17,500 bases of DNA from Symbiodinium natans (GCA_905221605.1 CAJNDS010000224.1:599085-616584); one strand, 5' to 3'. Positions 8,801 through 17,500 are shown, counted from the first letter of the stretch. Translations and numbers: made by a program. Notes: a model not told the origin generated them from the sequence alone.

Positions 8801-11800
8801 CTCCTCTCGACTCTGAATGTGAGAAGTGAGGATGGAGGCGTACACCCTGATCTGCTTGCTGAACATCAACATGCTCACGCCTCAGAATTTTCGATATGCC
8901 AAGGCCTGGCAAGGGCTCACCGCAGAACTGGAGAGCGGTTGCCCGAGGAAGTGGCGAGGGGACAAGAGCATCAGTGCTCCTGGCCATGTGGAGTGTGGAG
9001 ATGTGGAGATGTGCAGAGTGTGGAGCCACCCGCAGTGAACACGATCACGCTGTGAGTCGTGGAATCGAGTTGCTGCGTTTGCCGCGCCAGGCTGCCAAGA
9101 AGGCCTCGACTGTGGCCTGCTGGCCAGGAGACACTCCCATCATACTCCATCATACTCCTCTACCTCTTCGAGTCTCCATTTTGAATATCGGCATGTGTGT
9201 TCTACTCTGCTGCATTCGTGCAGGAGTATCTTCCGCAGCATCGGGGACAGGACTCGGCCTTGGCCAATGCACGAAGAGACCTTGCTAATTGCTAGAGACA
9301 GGGCGGAATGGTCTGCATGCTGTTTTCCCCACATTCCGAACATCCGGCGTCAGAGCCGGAGAGAAATCCGCCTTTTCGAGGCAACACAATCAACAACAGC
9401 AACAGCAATCTCGAAGCAACCGGCTTTGGGGCTCTCCACTTCGACATCTCGTCTTCTGAGAGACATCTCAGTGACATCTCTTTTTTAGTATTCCATGTAT
9501 TCCTTTCTTCTGAATCGTTTTGGTTTCGGCCGTTTCGGCATCTCTAGGCGAGGCGAGGGCCTGGCCATGCACGGCGTCGCCGTGGCCCACGTCCGCGCCG
9601 GGGGGCCCCGGCAGAGTTTTTTTTGGTGGTTTTTCTGACAAAGAAACTTCTTTTTCACGTGACTTTTCCGTGATGCATTTCTTCCCATCGTTTTCTTTCA
9701 GAAGCCCATTCATTTCTTTCTCTGTGTGCTCGGATGGCCCTCTCGCTCTCTCGCTCTCTCGCTCTCTCGCTCTCTCGCTCTCTCGCTCTCTCTCCGAGGC
9801 GGACATCAACGACGTGGTCCTGCAGGGCGCCACGGGCGGCTGGCCCGCGCAGCCCCTAGCGAAGCATGGCGAAGTCAACCACAGAATCAGATGGAAGCCA
9901 AAGAGCCAAAGCTAAAGCCGTCCTTTTCTTTTTTTTCCTGAGGCCGCGGCCGCCGAGGCGGTGCCGGTCCCAGAAACACACTGTGACATCAATCTTCCTA
10001 TTCGACGAGGTGGCAAGAGGTGACAAGACGTACATCTGCACGAGTATGTGTCCATGCATGCATGTATGTGTGTAATGTCAGAACCTGGAAACCCAACGAA
10101 CACTCGCTGAACCGTGGCCACCAAGACTGCCCAGTGTCGTGGTCAATCATAACGGTTCCTTCTGCCCCCCTGACAATTCAAGGCCAAGCTTTTTCGAGAC
10201 AGCGGCTACCTGAAAATGGAAGCCTTTGAGCAGGCCAGGAGCAGCTGCCAGGAGCATGCTCCAGCAGCTGCCAGCAGCATGCTCGACGTGCAGCCTGGTG
10301 CGCATGTGACTTGCACCTCGAGGTCTGTGTGGCCCAGTGGACTTTGGGTATCAACCCTCGGAAGGCGGGAGCCTCAACGACTCAAGAATCAGTCAAAACC
10401 CCTCCCCCCCCCTTCATAAGCGCTTCCAAGCTGCCGCGGAAAAATCAGACTCCTACTTCTGAGAGCGTTGCAAGACAAGCAAAACGGAAGCCAAAAAGAC
10501 CTCTCCGCTCCTTGCGCTTGTTCGTTTTTCCGCATGCTTCGTGGGATCTCCCGTTTCGTGAGGCCATGAAGCTGGCCGAGGAGGCCATGAAGCCGGGGCC
10601 TTGGAAGCTGCCGCAGGTACAAAAAGACCGCAAGTTCTGCTCAAAATGAGGTCAGCCCATCAATCCAGCCATCCCCAAAGAGAGAGAGCGAGGCGCTGTG
10701 CGGAGCTCCGCAGCCGGCAGGAGTCGGCCGCCCTCAGCGCCGGCGGCCTCGGAATGTCCGTGGAAGCGGATGGGCCCCTGAAAGCCCTGAAATAGGAGAG
10801 GGCGGGGGCATGGGGGGCATTGGGGGCATGGGGGTGGGGTTTTCGGGCTTTGGAGCTTCGCGGAACTTCGCGGCGTTAGGGGTTTTCGTCCCGGTTTGAC
10901 TTTCTTAGGCGGCTTTCACAACTGGCGAAGCCCAACATGCCAAGCAGCAGAATTCGAATGCTATCCGGAAGTTCCAGTGCTGAACTCATGTGTCAACGAC
11001 TTCTCAGGTATTGGTGCAGGCGCACCTGCAGCTGAAGGACCGTAGAGAAGCACATAGAAGCACTCTGGGACAGGATCTTGCAAGGCACTTCGCGGATGCG
11101 TGAGTCGTGAAGTGCTTCGTGTGCTTCCCTTCCAGCCCTCGGCATCAGTGCAGGACCGATCAAAGAATTGGATGAACGAAGAAGCTGCGAAAGCTGTGCA
11201 GTTGGCCAAGGATGGCCATGACCTCATCGTCACAGCCACCCAAGAGCTTCAAAGCATCCGACTGTCAGCTGAACGCTTCGAATGCTTCCGTCCCTGAGGC
11301 TACGACCGCTTTCGAGAGTTGGGCGAAAGGTTTGGACAGGCGCACTTGGACAGATGCGTTCTTGAGCTGGTGCCGCAGCCGCATCCTCCGCACAAGGGGC
11401 ACCCAACCGTGCAACCGTGCAACTGTGCAACCGTGCATAAACGCACAAGGAGAGTGCCGGAGCAGACATGACATTGGGGGTCGCATCAGGGTTGTGACAT
11501 TTCTTTCGGGCATTTGGATTTGGATTAGTTGGGAAAGCGTACCTGGTTGCTTGGACTCGGCAGACTCTGTTTCTGAGATTCTGGCCCCCAAGCCAGTGAA
11601 TGATAAAGCCCCGTGGGTGCGCCAGGCTTCGCCACCGAACCCACCGGAGGGGGGGGAAGGGAGAGCGCGAGTAACCAGGCAAGGCAGCACGAACGTGAGG
11701 AGCAGGTATTAGGCAGGTATGCTCTGATGTTTTCTGCTTGTCAGCTTGACTTCGTTTAGGAGGGTACATAGGCAGTTGCTAAAGTAGAGGCCGGCATGGG

Positions 11801-14800
11801 GCACAAAACAAAGCAAGACCTTCAAAGACCTTCAGACTTATAGGCACAACAAGAAGAGACAAAAACGACACACACGACTGGACCATGGCAGCTGCACAGG
11901 GCCATGGCGGATGCAGCGCGGAAGCTGCGGAAGAAGTTTTCCACGGAGCACAAGGTCTGGCATGCGCCAGAACACTTCTTCCAAGATGATGAGGATGATC
12001 ATTCAAAGAACCTCATCGCAGACAGCACGAAGTCTTGGCAAGAAATGTGGGAGCGATGGGATGCGATCCAGATCATGCCTGCCACAGTGAAGCGCAACCT
12101 TATGATAACCATGTTTTACAACGAATGTGCTGTTCTGGTGCGTGACTTGTTGAACGAGCGCCGCGACCATGGATTTGTCATGAACTGGCTTCACTTTGGT
12201 GCATGGGCCAGTAACACAGTAGGGTTCGGCATCCGAAGCGGGCTGATGTCTGCCATGGCGGCCCGAAGTCCTTGCGAGTGTCTTCCCGAAGCCGTCGCCG
12301 GGCTGGAGAACGCCGTCGGGAAGAGCATATACCTGGCTTTCAAAGGAGCCATGCTGGAGGGAAACCACAAGGTCTTCCAGGACGTCGGGGAGGCATTTTG
12401 CAAGTTTGGCTTCCGCTTTGCGGAGGGTATCCGCCAGGGAGAACGGGAAAACGATGAGGATTTCTGGAAATGGGCTCGCAAGGAGTTTGTGGAGTTCGAA
12501 ACCCCCGAAAAAGCTTTTCGTTTGGACCAGCTAAGTGGCACTTCCAGGGCGGATTTGGAGAAGTTTAGACCTTGGTTGCCATCCGAGAATGTCATGGGTC
12601 TGGCCATGAAGGCCTACTATGATGCCGTCTGGGAGGATGATTCCTCCTTGCATCACGAGTACTGCCTTTTGGGCAACATGTACATCGCACTTGTCGAGCA
12701 GATGCGCTTGGAGCAGCCCTTGGAATCGCTGCTGACTGGCGGCGGCATGCTCAAGTTCAGCAAGACGCTCTGCAACGCCACCACCTTGGGAGTCTTCTTG
12801 CACGGGCCGGCGGGACGAGCGTGGGTATGGAAGGATGTGCCTCCTCACAGCTCCACGGAGCTCTTTGTACCCACGGTGGCAAAGTTGCGCCTTCCGCAGA
12901 CGCAGTGGCTCTACGCCAACTGGGTGGCTTCGGGTAAGACTTTCGACCAGTTGACAGACACGCTTGACCACACTGGTGCGGTCTTGTCGCATGGTGGTTG
13001 GCAGAATATAATTGAGCGCATGAAGTTCATCTATGCACTTTTCCGCACGTGCCTCACAGACAAGGACTTTGAAAAGCCTCTGTTCACGCATGATCAGCGT
13101 GAGGCAATCATGCATTTTCGGGATGGCCACGATGGAACACGTGGGACACAATTCTTCCAGTCATCGCTTCCCGTGCATCGTGACCGTTCTGTTTCCAAAG
13201 AAAGGACTTAGCAGACTTAGCAGCAGCCTGGAGTAGAAAGCTCGAGTCGTGCAACGCTCGAGTCGTGTCTTGTGTCTGTGTGACCTGGGACGCCCAAGGC
13301 GCCAGGCACAAGCCCAGAGGCATCCCGACGGCGAAAAAAAATCACGCCCTGCTCTCTCGGCGGCGGGCGTCGGGCGATCGAGTGCAGCCCTTGTGCAGTT
13401 CCCTTGTCTTTGCCCAACTCGGAGGCCTCGGCTTTGCACGCGCTCGTCCTGGCGCACCAAGCACGGGACACCGAAGGGGGCCAACAAATAGGCCAACTTA
13501 ACAGGGGGCCACCGACGACTTTGTCGATCTCGCATGGTGCGTATGATTGCATATGTCAGCAATGTGACATATGTGCCTCAGGACGAGAAGACTCTGGCTC
13601 TGCAGGCTGCGGAGCAGGCCGCTGACATCTACAAGGACAGGGCACAGGGGCTCAAAGGGCCCTCGCGAACTCCCCAAGAGCCCGAACAGCTCGAACACTC
13701 GAACTCCGTACAACGCATAGCCGAGCCACAGAAACAGGCCGAATAGTGAAAATTGAGGTGAAGGCAGGAGCAGGTTTTAAGGGGCCTAAGCAATGATCTT
13801 TTTGTGGCCATATTTTTGCCCTGCTGGTGGAAGAGAGCTATGCAGGGAAAGGCTGGCCAAAGACTGTACGGGCTGCCAGTTTTTCTGGCCTTCGCGAGAT
13901 GCATGGCCGGAACTAGCTGCAGCCCGCAGTCCTGCATGAGCTCAAGAGATCTCACGAGTTATGCCCATGTGCCTCAGAGTTTTTTGACGCGTTGAACTCC
14001 AAAGTAACCACTTGCATCGCATGCGCAGGAAATCGGCGAGAAGGCTCGGAACTCGCTTACAACATCTTCCGATGCATGACGGTCGTGCTTCAGAGCTCTT
14101 CACATGGTGCTTTGCAGGGTGGAGAGACGGCGATGCTGCTCATCCTGTCCCAGCAGGGGCCTTCTTCTGCGATCAGAGCAAAGCAGAGCGCGCGATGATT
14201 TCTGATTCCTTCTCCAGTGTAAGAGTCGAGGCTGCATCTGGAGACGGCCCGACCAGAGAAGGCCTTCCAGGTGGCGTCCGCGCCTAAAAGACCTCGTGCT
14301 CGCGCAAGCTCCGGCAAGGTTAGCGAAGTTCGCATGAAAAAATGTTCTCCTCTTGTGATATCCTTTTTTGCTCTCTTTGTTTTGATGCTGCCTCGTGGGC
14401 CCTTCGGGGGGGCTCTTCGTGTCACCCTGAACCTTCTAAGTGAACCTACGTCGCACCCAGGCAGGAGATTGCCTCCATGGAGGTCTCGCTTCATGAGACC
14501 GCGATCGCCCAGGAAACCGTGTACGAGGTGACATGTCGCAAGCTGTAGTCTGATCCGGGGCTGTCGCTTTTTGGCATCTCTTCTGGCGCTTGGTGCATCT
14601 TGCAGATCTTGCAGGCTTTCCTTCAGCAGGGTGACCTGGAAGAGGTGGCTGTTGCTCATGTCATGTTCGCTTTTGTGCCAGTCCGTAGTACGTAGCAGCT
14701 ACAGCGGACAAAGCTGGCCAGCGGTCGTGATAGGAAGACGATGCAACAAGTTTAGTCTAGGGAGGATGCAATACAAGGAAGAATGATGCCAAAACCGCAC

Positions 14801-17500
14801 AACGGATTCCTTCGGCTGTCACAATGTGACATGAGAAATGAGGGGGGAAAGGAAGCAAGGCCCTTTCAGTTCTTTCCATCTTACGTTACAGCAGCCTGCA
14901 GACGCATCTTTGGGCCTCCAAGCGGAGCTCTTCATGCAGCAAGATTTGGCTGAGACAATGGAGACCGACCCTTCCACTTGTAACACTTTTGTTGAGAACA
15001 TGGAACGAACTATGTGAAGTGTCGGCAGCCAGCAGCGAGGCACAGTGAGGGTCTAAAAGAAGGTACAGAGTGACTCTAAGGTTTTCGATGTGTCCAAACA
15101 ATCCAGCTGTGTGAACCAACTCGACACAACGCCCTGGAAAGCCTTCCCTACTTCTGAGGGTGGCGCGAGGACAGGGCAAAGCCTTCCCTGCTTCTGAGGG
15201 TGGCGCGAGGACAAAGCGGCACAAGGGGAGTGCAACACGCAATACAAGCAGACATGCTCATAGGCACCCCCTGACACCAACAAGCGCTGCGTGTGCGCCC
15301 TTGCGCAACTCTTCGAGAAAACACCTACACTTATGTGAGTTCGGCTGTGTCGACCTGCCGGCAGAGCACGGCCAGGCCATGAAGACGGCACAGGAGCTTG
15401 TGAGTCTTTGCAATGACAAGAACGACAAGAAGCGCGAGGTCCGGACCTGCACTGTGCCTGACCGTGTGAAAGTGCTCCATGATAGTTCCATGATGCTCCA
15501 CGGGCCCAGGCCATCGCCCGGCTCATGGTGGCCAACATCCACTACACACAGCTTTTGGGCTGCAATGCCAAAGGACGTCTTTCTTCGCCAGGAAGATGTA
15601 GGTAACTACTGTTTTTTCCTCGCATGTCCTTTCCGTCTTAAGGAAGGACTTCACGCAGGCGGTGATGGTCTCGCGAGAGGTGGGTCTGCTGCAAACAAGT
15701 AGTCGTGATTACGTGGGCCCCTTCAATGCATTGTGGAGATGTCACAGGCCCAAGCGCTTCTGCATGACATCGGTGCTTATGCCGACGAGGAGCCTGTTCA
15801 GGGTTCCTAGCTACTTTCTCAGATTCTCTGTTTGTGTACATTGGCTTGAAGAAAGCGCTTTTGAATCACAGAAAGCTGCTCTCCACTCCTGTCGTTTATA
15901 GCAGCCATACTAGCAGCAATACCCCCCTAGGGAGGAAGTGAATCTGCTTCGGTTTGCGCTCCTCCTTTCCTCTCCGTACAGAGATCTCTCACCTCTCTTC
16001 CCCACTTCCAAGCTCCATCTGGAGTGCGATTTCTTGGAGGCCTCCGCGCTGCGCATTGTGGCCGAGGTGCCGCTGCTCCTGGCGTCCTATCGCTGGGCTT
16101 GCGGCAATAAAGTTGCCCTGGGCAGGCTTACCTGGCAAATGGCGAGCTCCCGCAGGCCCGAGAGTCTGGAACATTCGTTGGGCCCGCAAGTCTTCGCTCA
16201 AAAAAGTACACGCGCAATCGCAGGCGCTCAAGGCTGCCGAGAGAGCACCGTCCTCAGCTGCCAGTACTTGTCCACGATACGTGCACTTTGGAGCCCTTGC
16301 GCTGCCAACCTTCTCATGCTTCTCATGCTTCTCATGCTTTGCTTGCCTCGCCGTCATGGCCAGTCCGTGCGCCTCTTCCGCGGCAAGCAGAAGGACTCCG
16401 AGGAGGCAAAAAGGGCTTCCTTGGAAAGGATTCAGACCTATTCAGACCTGTGCAGCACTCTTTTTGTTTGAGAGCCACATGCGGGGGAAGGGTTGTTAGG
16501 AGCAGTTCTCACCTGTGGCTTCTTTTGTTCTTTTTGTTGGCTCATTAGCACCAGCTCCGGCTCTCAGGCCCAGTCCCTCCAGGTGGTGTCGACGATCAAG
16601 TTGCAGGTCCTGGCACAGGCCGAGAATTCGCGGTTGTTTTTTTAGCAACAGCTCCAAAAGCGTGTCTCAGTGGGTACAGCACGAGTGCCGCAGAGTCAAG
16701 GACAAGATCCGGGCCCAGCGCGGGTCCCCGGCCTTCGCGTCGGCACTCAGCGATGCAGAGCAGGCAGTCCGGGCCTCGGAGTGCGGAAGCTCCCCCTAGC
16801 TCCCCATAACCCAGCACAAAAGTTTCATGGTTCCGAGAGCCGTGGCGGGGGCAGTGTCGAACTGGGAAAAGCCGGAGAGCTGTGCGGGCCTGCGCTGAAG
16901 GCCGAAGCTGCCATTGCCTTTGCGCCCGCTGCTCAGAGACTTCAGAGTCTTCAGAGAGACGGTCAGCTGAGGGTGAGCGGAGGGTCGTGGGCCCGGTCTG
17001 GGGGACTCAAGATTCAAGGGCGCTCCTCCTTTTTGAGGGCCTTGTCTGGCATGTTTGCAATGTGCATTCCCTTAGGCGAAGCAAGCGCTTCCATCAGCAG
17101 CTGGGGCAGGCGACCTCAGGGTGTGACCTTACCGCACGCTCGCGATCGCGTGAGTGACGTGCGGCGAGTAGCAACTCGGGCAAAGCGCTTGTCTCCTCGG
17201 AGGCGCTGCTGATCTACGGCCAGGTGCAGCTCACGGGCCTCCGGTGCCGGACTCGTTGCAGACAAGCGATGAACGGCCACCCCATAAATGCCCGAGGAGA
17301 TGTGCCTAACGGGTCTAACAGGATCGTGGATGCTTGAAGCGATGTGACTTGAGTTCCAAGGTGCGACGATGCCCTCAAGACAGCCGAGGAGGTTCCGGGT
17401 CGGGGGGAACAAAAACAAAAACCGCAAAAAAGGGGGACGGTGGCCTCCATTGGCTTCCCGGCGAGGCCATGGCCATCTTCGAGGAGCTCGGCAGCGAGCG
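5447..17500 (+). CDS. Large tetratricopeptide-repeat (TPR) protein, at least 34 small exons, partial at both ends
   Basis: After splicing, roughly 500 residues form a series of TPR units of the kinesin-light-chain-like kind, with the recurring core [IL]F+x[IL]GDRxGE followed by an alanine-rich helix. Examples across exon joins are [89 protein letters not shown] and, at the window edge, [15 protein letters not shown] arrays are protein-interaction scaffolds; the partner is unknown. Exons are 15-63 nt in most cases, and coding sequence is only about an eighth of the 12-kb span. Most acceptors are AG|G; donors mix GC, GA and GT. A few units lack a helix (after 9602, 14644, 15789 and 16772), so some exons were missed. 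The start codon and the end are not in view. Individual exon blocks are listed separately. Alternative: two adjacent TPR genes, split at the 2-kb intron holding another ORF. Confidence 0.8.
5955..6230 (+). repeat. CA/TG and TATG microsatellite
   Basis: The tract runs from (CA)n through (TG)n to ATGTAT/GTATAC-type repeats and ends in TA-rich sequence. It keeps frames open on both strands (Thr-His and Val-Cys/Ile-Arg repeats), none of them credible as protein. Confidence 0.9.
6504..6811 (+). repeat. 42-bp minisatellite with a hairpin in each unit
   Basis: Units begin with CATTGG or a variant at 6504, 6546, 6588, 6626, 6668, 6713, 6755 and 6796, spacing 38-45 bp. Most carry CATTGG, a 3-5 nt loop and CCGATG, which can pair as a hairpin with one G-T wobble; the last (6796) is a perfect CATTGG/CCAAT pair. 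Two inner types alternate: A (TTTTTGAAGGCATGCTTGCGAA) and B (TTTCCTGAGGGTGGCCTTGCA), in the order B-A-B-B-A-B-A. The frame 6548-6823 crosses it but is not a convincing protein. Confidence 0.85.
6830..7398 (-). pseudogene. Interrupted minus-strand reading frame in an AT-rich island
   Basis: Reading leftward from 7398, one frame stays open for most of ~190 codons with only two stops, both TAA (7150-7152 and 7054-7056). The first piece starts at Met 7389 ([20 protein letters not shown], then a Cys-rich part with [18 protein letters not shown]). The middle piece is about 30 residues. The last has [20 protein letters not shown] and [20 protein letters not shown] and runs into the minisatellite. 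In DNA this rich in AT, stops would be expected far more often. No family is recognised. It could be the remnant of an inserted element or gene with different base composition from its GC-richer surroundings. Chance is not excluded. Confidence 0.35.
7421..7482 (+). repeat. TATG/TATA microsatellite
   Basis: Imperfect TTATG, TATATG and GTACATG repeats resemble the tract at 5955-6230. The two tracts flank the AT-rich island. Confidence 0.8.
8729..8764 (+). repeat. Three 12-bp units AACGGGGCCCAA
   Basis: Units start at 8729, 8741 and 8753. Each contains the palindrome GGGCCC, so the block reads nearly the same on both strands. It lies within the large TPR-gene intron. Confidence 0.9.
9091..11339 (+). 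CDS. TPR gene, second exon block (about 13 exons)
   Basis: Exons: 9091-9107, 9224-9250, 9548 to about 9602, 9799-9828, 9943-9960, 10183-10233, 10323-10364, 10563-10616, 10721-10768, 10909-10938, 11008-11037, 11154-11214, 11299-11339. Joined pieces include [19 protein letters not shown], then [78 protein letters not shown] and [17 protein letters not shown]. Phases agree across all joins except 9602 to 9799, where no GT/GC/GA donor in the right phase exists and a small exon or unusual donor must be assumed. Donors: GA at 9108, 9251, 10769 and 11038; GC at 9829, 10234, 10365, 10939, 11215 and 11340; GT at 9961 and 10617. Exons 9091 (17 nt) and 9943 (18 nt) are micro-exons whose reality rests on completing TPR helices. 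The 10721 and 10909 exons are the least certain. Confidence 0.7.
9740..9796 (+). repeat. CTCTCGCT octamer repeat just before an exon
   Basis: About seven 8-bp units of pure C/T broken by single G end at the acceptor CCGAG|GCGGAC of the 9799 exon. The array takes the place of a polypyrimidine tract. Confidence 0.9.
10238..10284 (+). repeat. Imperfect duplication of AGCAGCTGCCAG..AGCATGCTC
   Basis: Two copies of about 23 bp lie next to each other right after the exon ending at 10233, rich in CAG and containing GCATGC. They keep the exon's frame open into the intron, which lengthens an otherwise meaningless ORF. Confidence 0.7.
11340..11903 (+). other. Intron sequence upstream of the nested ORF
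   Basis: This is the 5' part of the TPR-gene intron 11340-13424. It has a 9-bp repeat (CAACCGTGC type, four units, about 11404-11437) and a short AGACCTTCA duplication near 11820-11836. Overlapping frames on both strands (11212-11712 plus, 11230-11769 minus) show no family. If the nested ORF is transcribed separately, its promoter and leader acceptor should be here; no motif is recognisable and no spliced-leader relic is present. Confidence 0.5.
11904..13211 (+). CDS. Intronless 435-residue protein nested in a TPR-gene intron, function unknown
   Basis: This is the only long uninterrupted frame in the window, starting at ATG 11904 in a good context (GCCATGGCG) and ending TAG. An earlier ATG at 11885 is in another frame and stops soon. 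The protein is soluble, helix- and Trp-rich, with no signal peptide or clear membrane segment. Notable blocks are [18 protein letters not shown] (residues ~93-110), [20 protein letters not shown] (~149-168), [20 protein letters not shown] (~252-271) and [19 protein letters not shown] (~324-342). From memory, this order (W..F..WAS..G..IR; GN..F.D.G; GN..IAL.EQ.RL; LRLP) resembles an uncharacterised bacterial protein family; this was not checked. Being intronless between exons of 13-60 nt suggests retroposition or gene transfer. It probably has its own transcript, since the flanking TPR exons join in phase across it. Confidence 0.85.
   Translation: MADAARKLRKKFSTEHKVWHAPEHFFQDDEDDHSKNLIADSTKSWQEMWERWDAIQIMPATVKRNLMITMFYNECAVLVRDLLNERRDHGFVMNWLHFGAWASNTVGFGIRSGLMSAMAARSPCECLPEAVAGLENAVGKSIYLAFKGAMLEGNHKVFQDVGEAFCKFGFRFAEGIRQGERENDEDFWKWARKEFVEFETPEKAFRLDQLSGTSRADLEKFRPWLPSENVMGLAMKAYYDAVWEDDSSLHHEYCLLGNMYIALVEQMRLEQPLESLLTGGGMLKFSKTLCNATTLGVFLHGPAGRAWVWKDVPPHSSTELFVPTVAKLRLPQTQWLYANWVASGKTFDQLTDTLDHTGAVLSHGGWQNIIERMKFIYALFRTCLTDKDFEKPLFTHDQREAIMHFRDGHDGTRGTQFFQSSLPVHRDRSVSKERT
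13212..13424 (+). other. Intron sequence downstream of the nested ORF
   Basis: This short stretch runs from the nested ORF's stop to the next TPR-gene exon. It has two copies of GCTCGAGTCGTG about 20 bp apart (13239-13268). No poly-A tract or target-site duplication marking a retrocopy is obvious. Confidence 0.5.
13425..14644 (+). CDS. TPR gene, third exon block (7 exons)
   Basis: Exons: 13425-13466, 13582-13635, 14029-14043, 14118-14152, 14231-14270, 14465-14527, 14606-14644. They read [82 protein letters not shown] plus E, and [13 protein letters not shown]. The 14029 micro-exon is only 15 nt, yet joining it completes the classic TPR linker (IYKEIGEK-GGETAM). The 14152/14231 join is in phase 2 and restores a CAG codon, a good test of the model. 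Donors: GA at 13467 and 13636, GC at 14044 and 14153, GT at 14271, 14528 and 14645. This is the best supported part of the gene. Confidence 0.8.
14892..16066 (+). CDS. TPR gene, fourth exon block (6 exons)
   Basis: Exons: 14892-14951, 15376-15438, 15510-15550, 15643-15679, 15748-15789, 16013-16066. They read [31 protein letters not shown] with [50 protein letters not shown] and [18 protein letters not shown]. The join at 15550/15643 restores CAG in phase 2 and gives HYTQ-KDFTQA, the typical turn between TPR helices. Donors: GA at 14952 and 15790, GT at 15439, 15680 and 16067, GC at 15551. One helix appears to be missing before 14892 and another between 15789 and 16013. A piece at 15873-15894 (KAALHS) looks like a helix but does not fit in phase. 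Confidence 0.75.
15138..15217 (+). repeat. Tandem duplication of a 40-bp unit
   Basis: Two adjacent copies (15138-15177, 15178-15217) start AAAGCCTTCCCT and differ at one base in the first ~34. They lie in the TPR-gene intron between 14952 and 15375, so this looks like a recent local duplication. Confidence 0.9.
16224..17500 (+). CDS. TPR gene, fifth exon block, cut by the window end
   Basis: Exons: 16224-16244 (ALKAAER), 16364-16405 ([14 protein letters not shown]), 16568-16618 ([17 protein letters not shown]), 16701-16772 ([24 protein letters not shown]), 16901 to about 16921 (AEAAIAF), 17203-17223 (ALLIYGQ) and 17466-17500 ([11 protein letters not shown], open at the edge). The first four join in phase 0 through GC donors at 16245, 16406, 16619 and 16773 and form continuous TPR helices. 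The last is preceded by AG and clearly opens the next TPR linker. The pieces at 16901 and 17203 are short and weakly supported, and exons are missing around 16773-16900 and 16937-17202. Confidence 0.65.
16310..16336 (+). repeat. Three 9-bp units CTTCTCATG
   Basis: Exact tandem copies at 16310, 16319 and 16328 form part of the pyrimidine-rich stretch before the exon at 16364. Confidence 0.9.

Larger units (their letters stand above)
5890..9090 (+). other. 3.2-kb intron of the TPR gene with repeats and an AT-rich island
   Basis: Exon 5860-5889 (GC donor) joins in phase 0 to 9091, giving KHTEE-AAKKA within a TPR helix, so everything between may be one intron. It holds a CA/TG/TATG microsatellite, a 42-bp minisatellite, an AT-rich island (about 6240-7490) with a broken minus-strand frame, and a 12-bp GGGGCCC repeat near 8730. 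Long open frames at 7399-7989 (minus) and 7762-8364 (plus) overlap each other and show no recognised domain. A short TPR-like piece, [11 protein letters not shown] (8129-8161, flanked by AG and GA), could be an extra exon but is not needed for the join. Confidence 0.6.

Noticed and set aside
11230-11769. 179-codon minus and 166-codon plus overlapping frames
   Set aside because: Neither shows a family, both cover a TPR exon in a wrong phase, and the 9-bp repeat helps keep them open.
15873-15894. Extra TPR exon KAALHS between 15789 and 16013
   Set aside because: It reads like a TPR helix, but its GT donor gives the wrong phase for the 16013 exon.

Overview
The window looks like nuclear DNA of a dinoflagellate, most likely a symbiodiniacean or close relative. 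The case rests on gene architecture. Coding sequence is cut into very short exons. Nearly every 3' splice site reads AG|G. Introns start with GC or GA at least as often as with GT. All recognisable genes lie on the + strand, and the introns are full of simple repeats. A PPR gene, an enolase gene and a large TPR gene can be read only after splicing, so the long open frames are mostly shadows. All exon coordinates were read by hand from conserved protein family patterns and phase-compatible splice sites.

Layout. 274-1390: 3' part of a pentatricopeptide-repeat (PPR) gene. 1692-4500: enolase, 15 exons giving 301 residues, with all catalytic residues of the barrel domain but no exons for the N-terminal ~140 residues. 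4501-5440: no recognisable gene. About 5447 to the window end: one large tetratricopeptide-repeat (TPR) gene of at least 34 exons (several 15-27 nt long), cut by the right edge. Its intron at 5890-9090 holds a microsatellite, a 42-bp hairpin-bearing minisatellite and an AT-rich island with a broken minus-strand reading frame. Its intron at 11340-13424 holds an uninterrupted 435-codon ORF (11904-13211) on the same strand.

How the parts relate. Enolase is a glycolytic enzyme. PPR proteins usually act on organellar RNA, and TPR proteins are interaction scaffolds. No operon-like functional link is visible. The shared orientation fits the unidirectional gene arrays known in dinoflagellates. The most notable points are the intronless ORF nested inside a micro-exon gene, the dominance of GC/GA donors, the missing front half of enolase directly behind a PPR gene, and GCGAAGC mini-hairpin repeats in two enolase introns. 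No rRNA, tRNA, CRISPR array or spliced-leader relic was seen.
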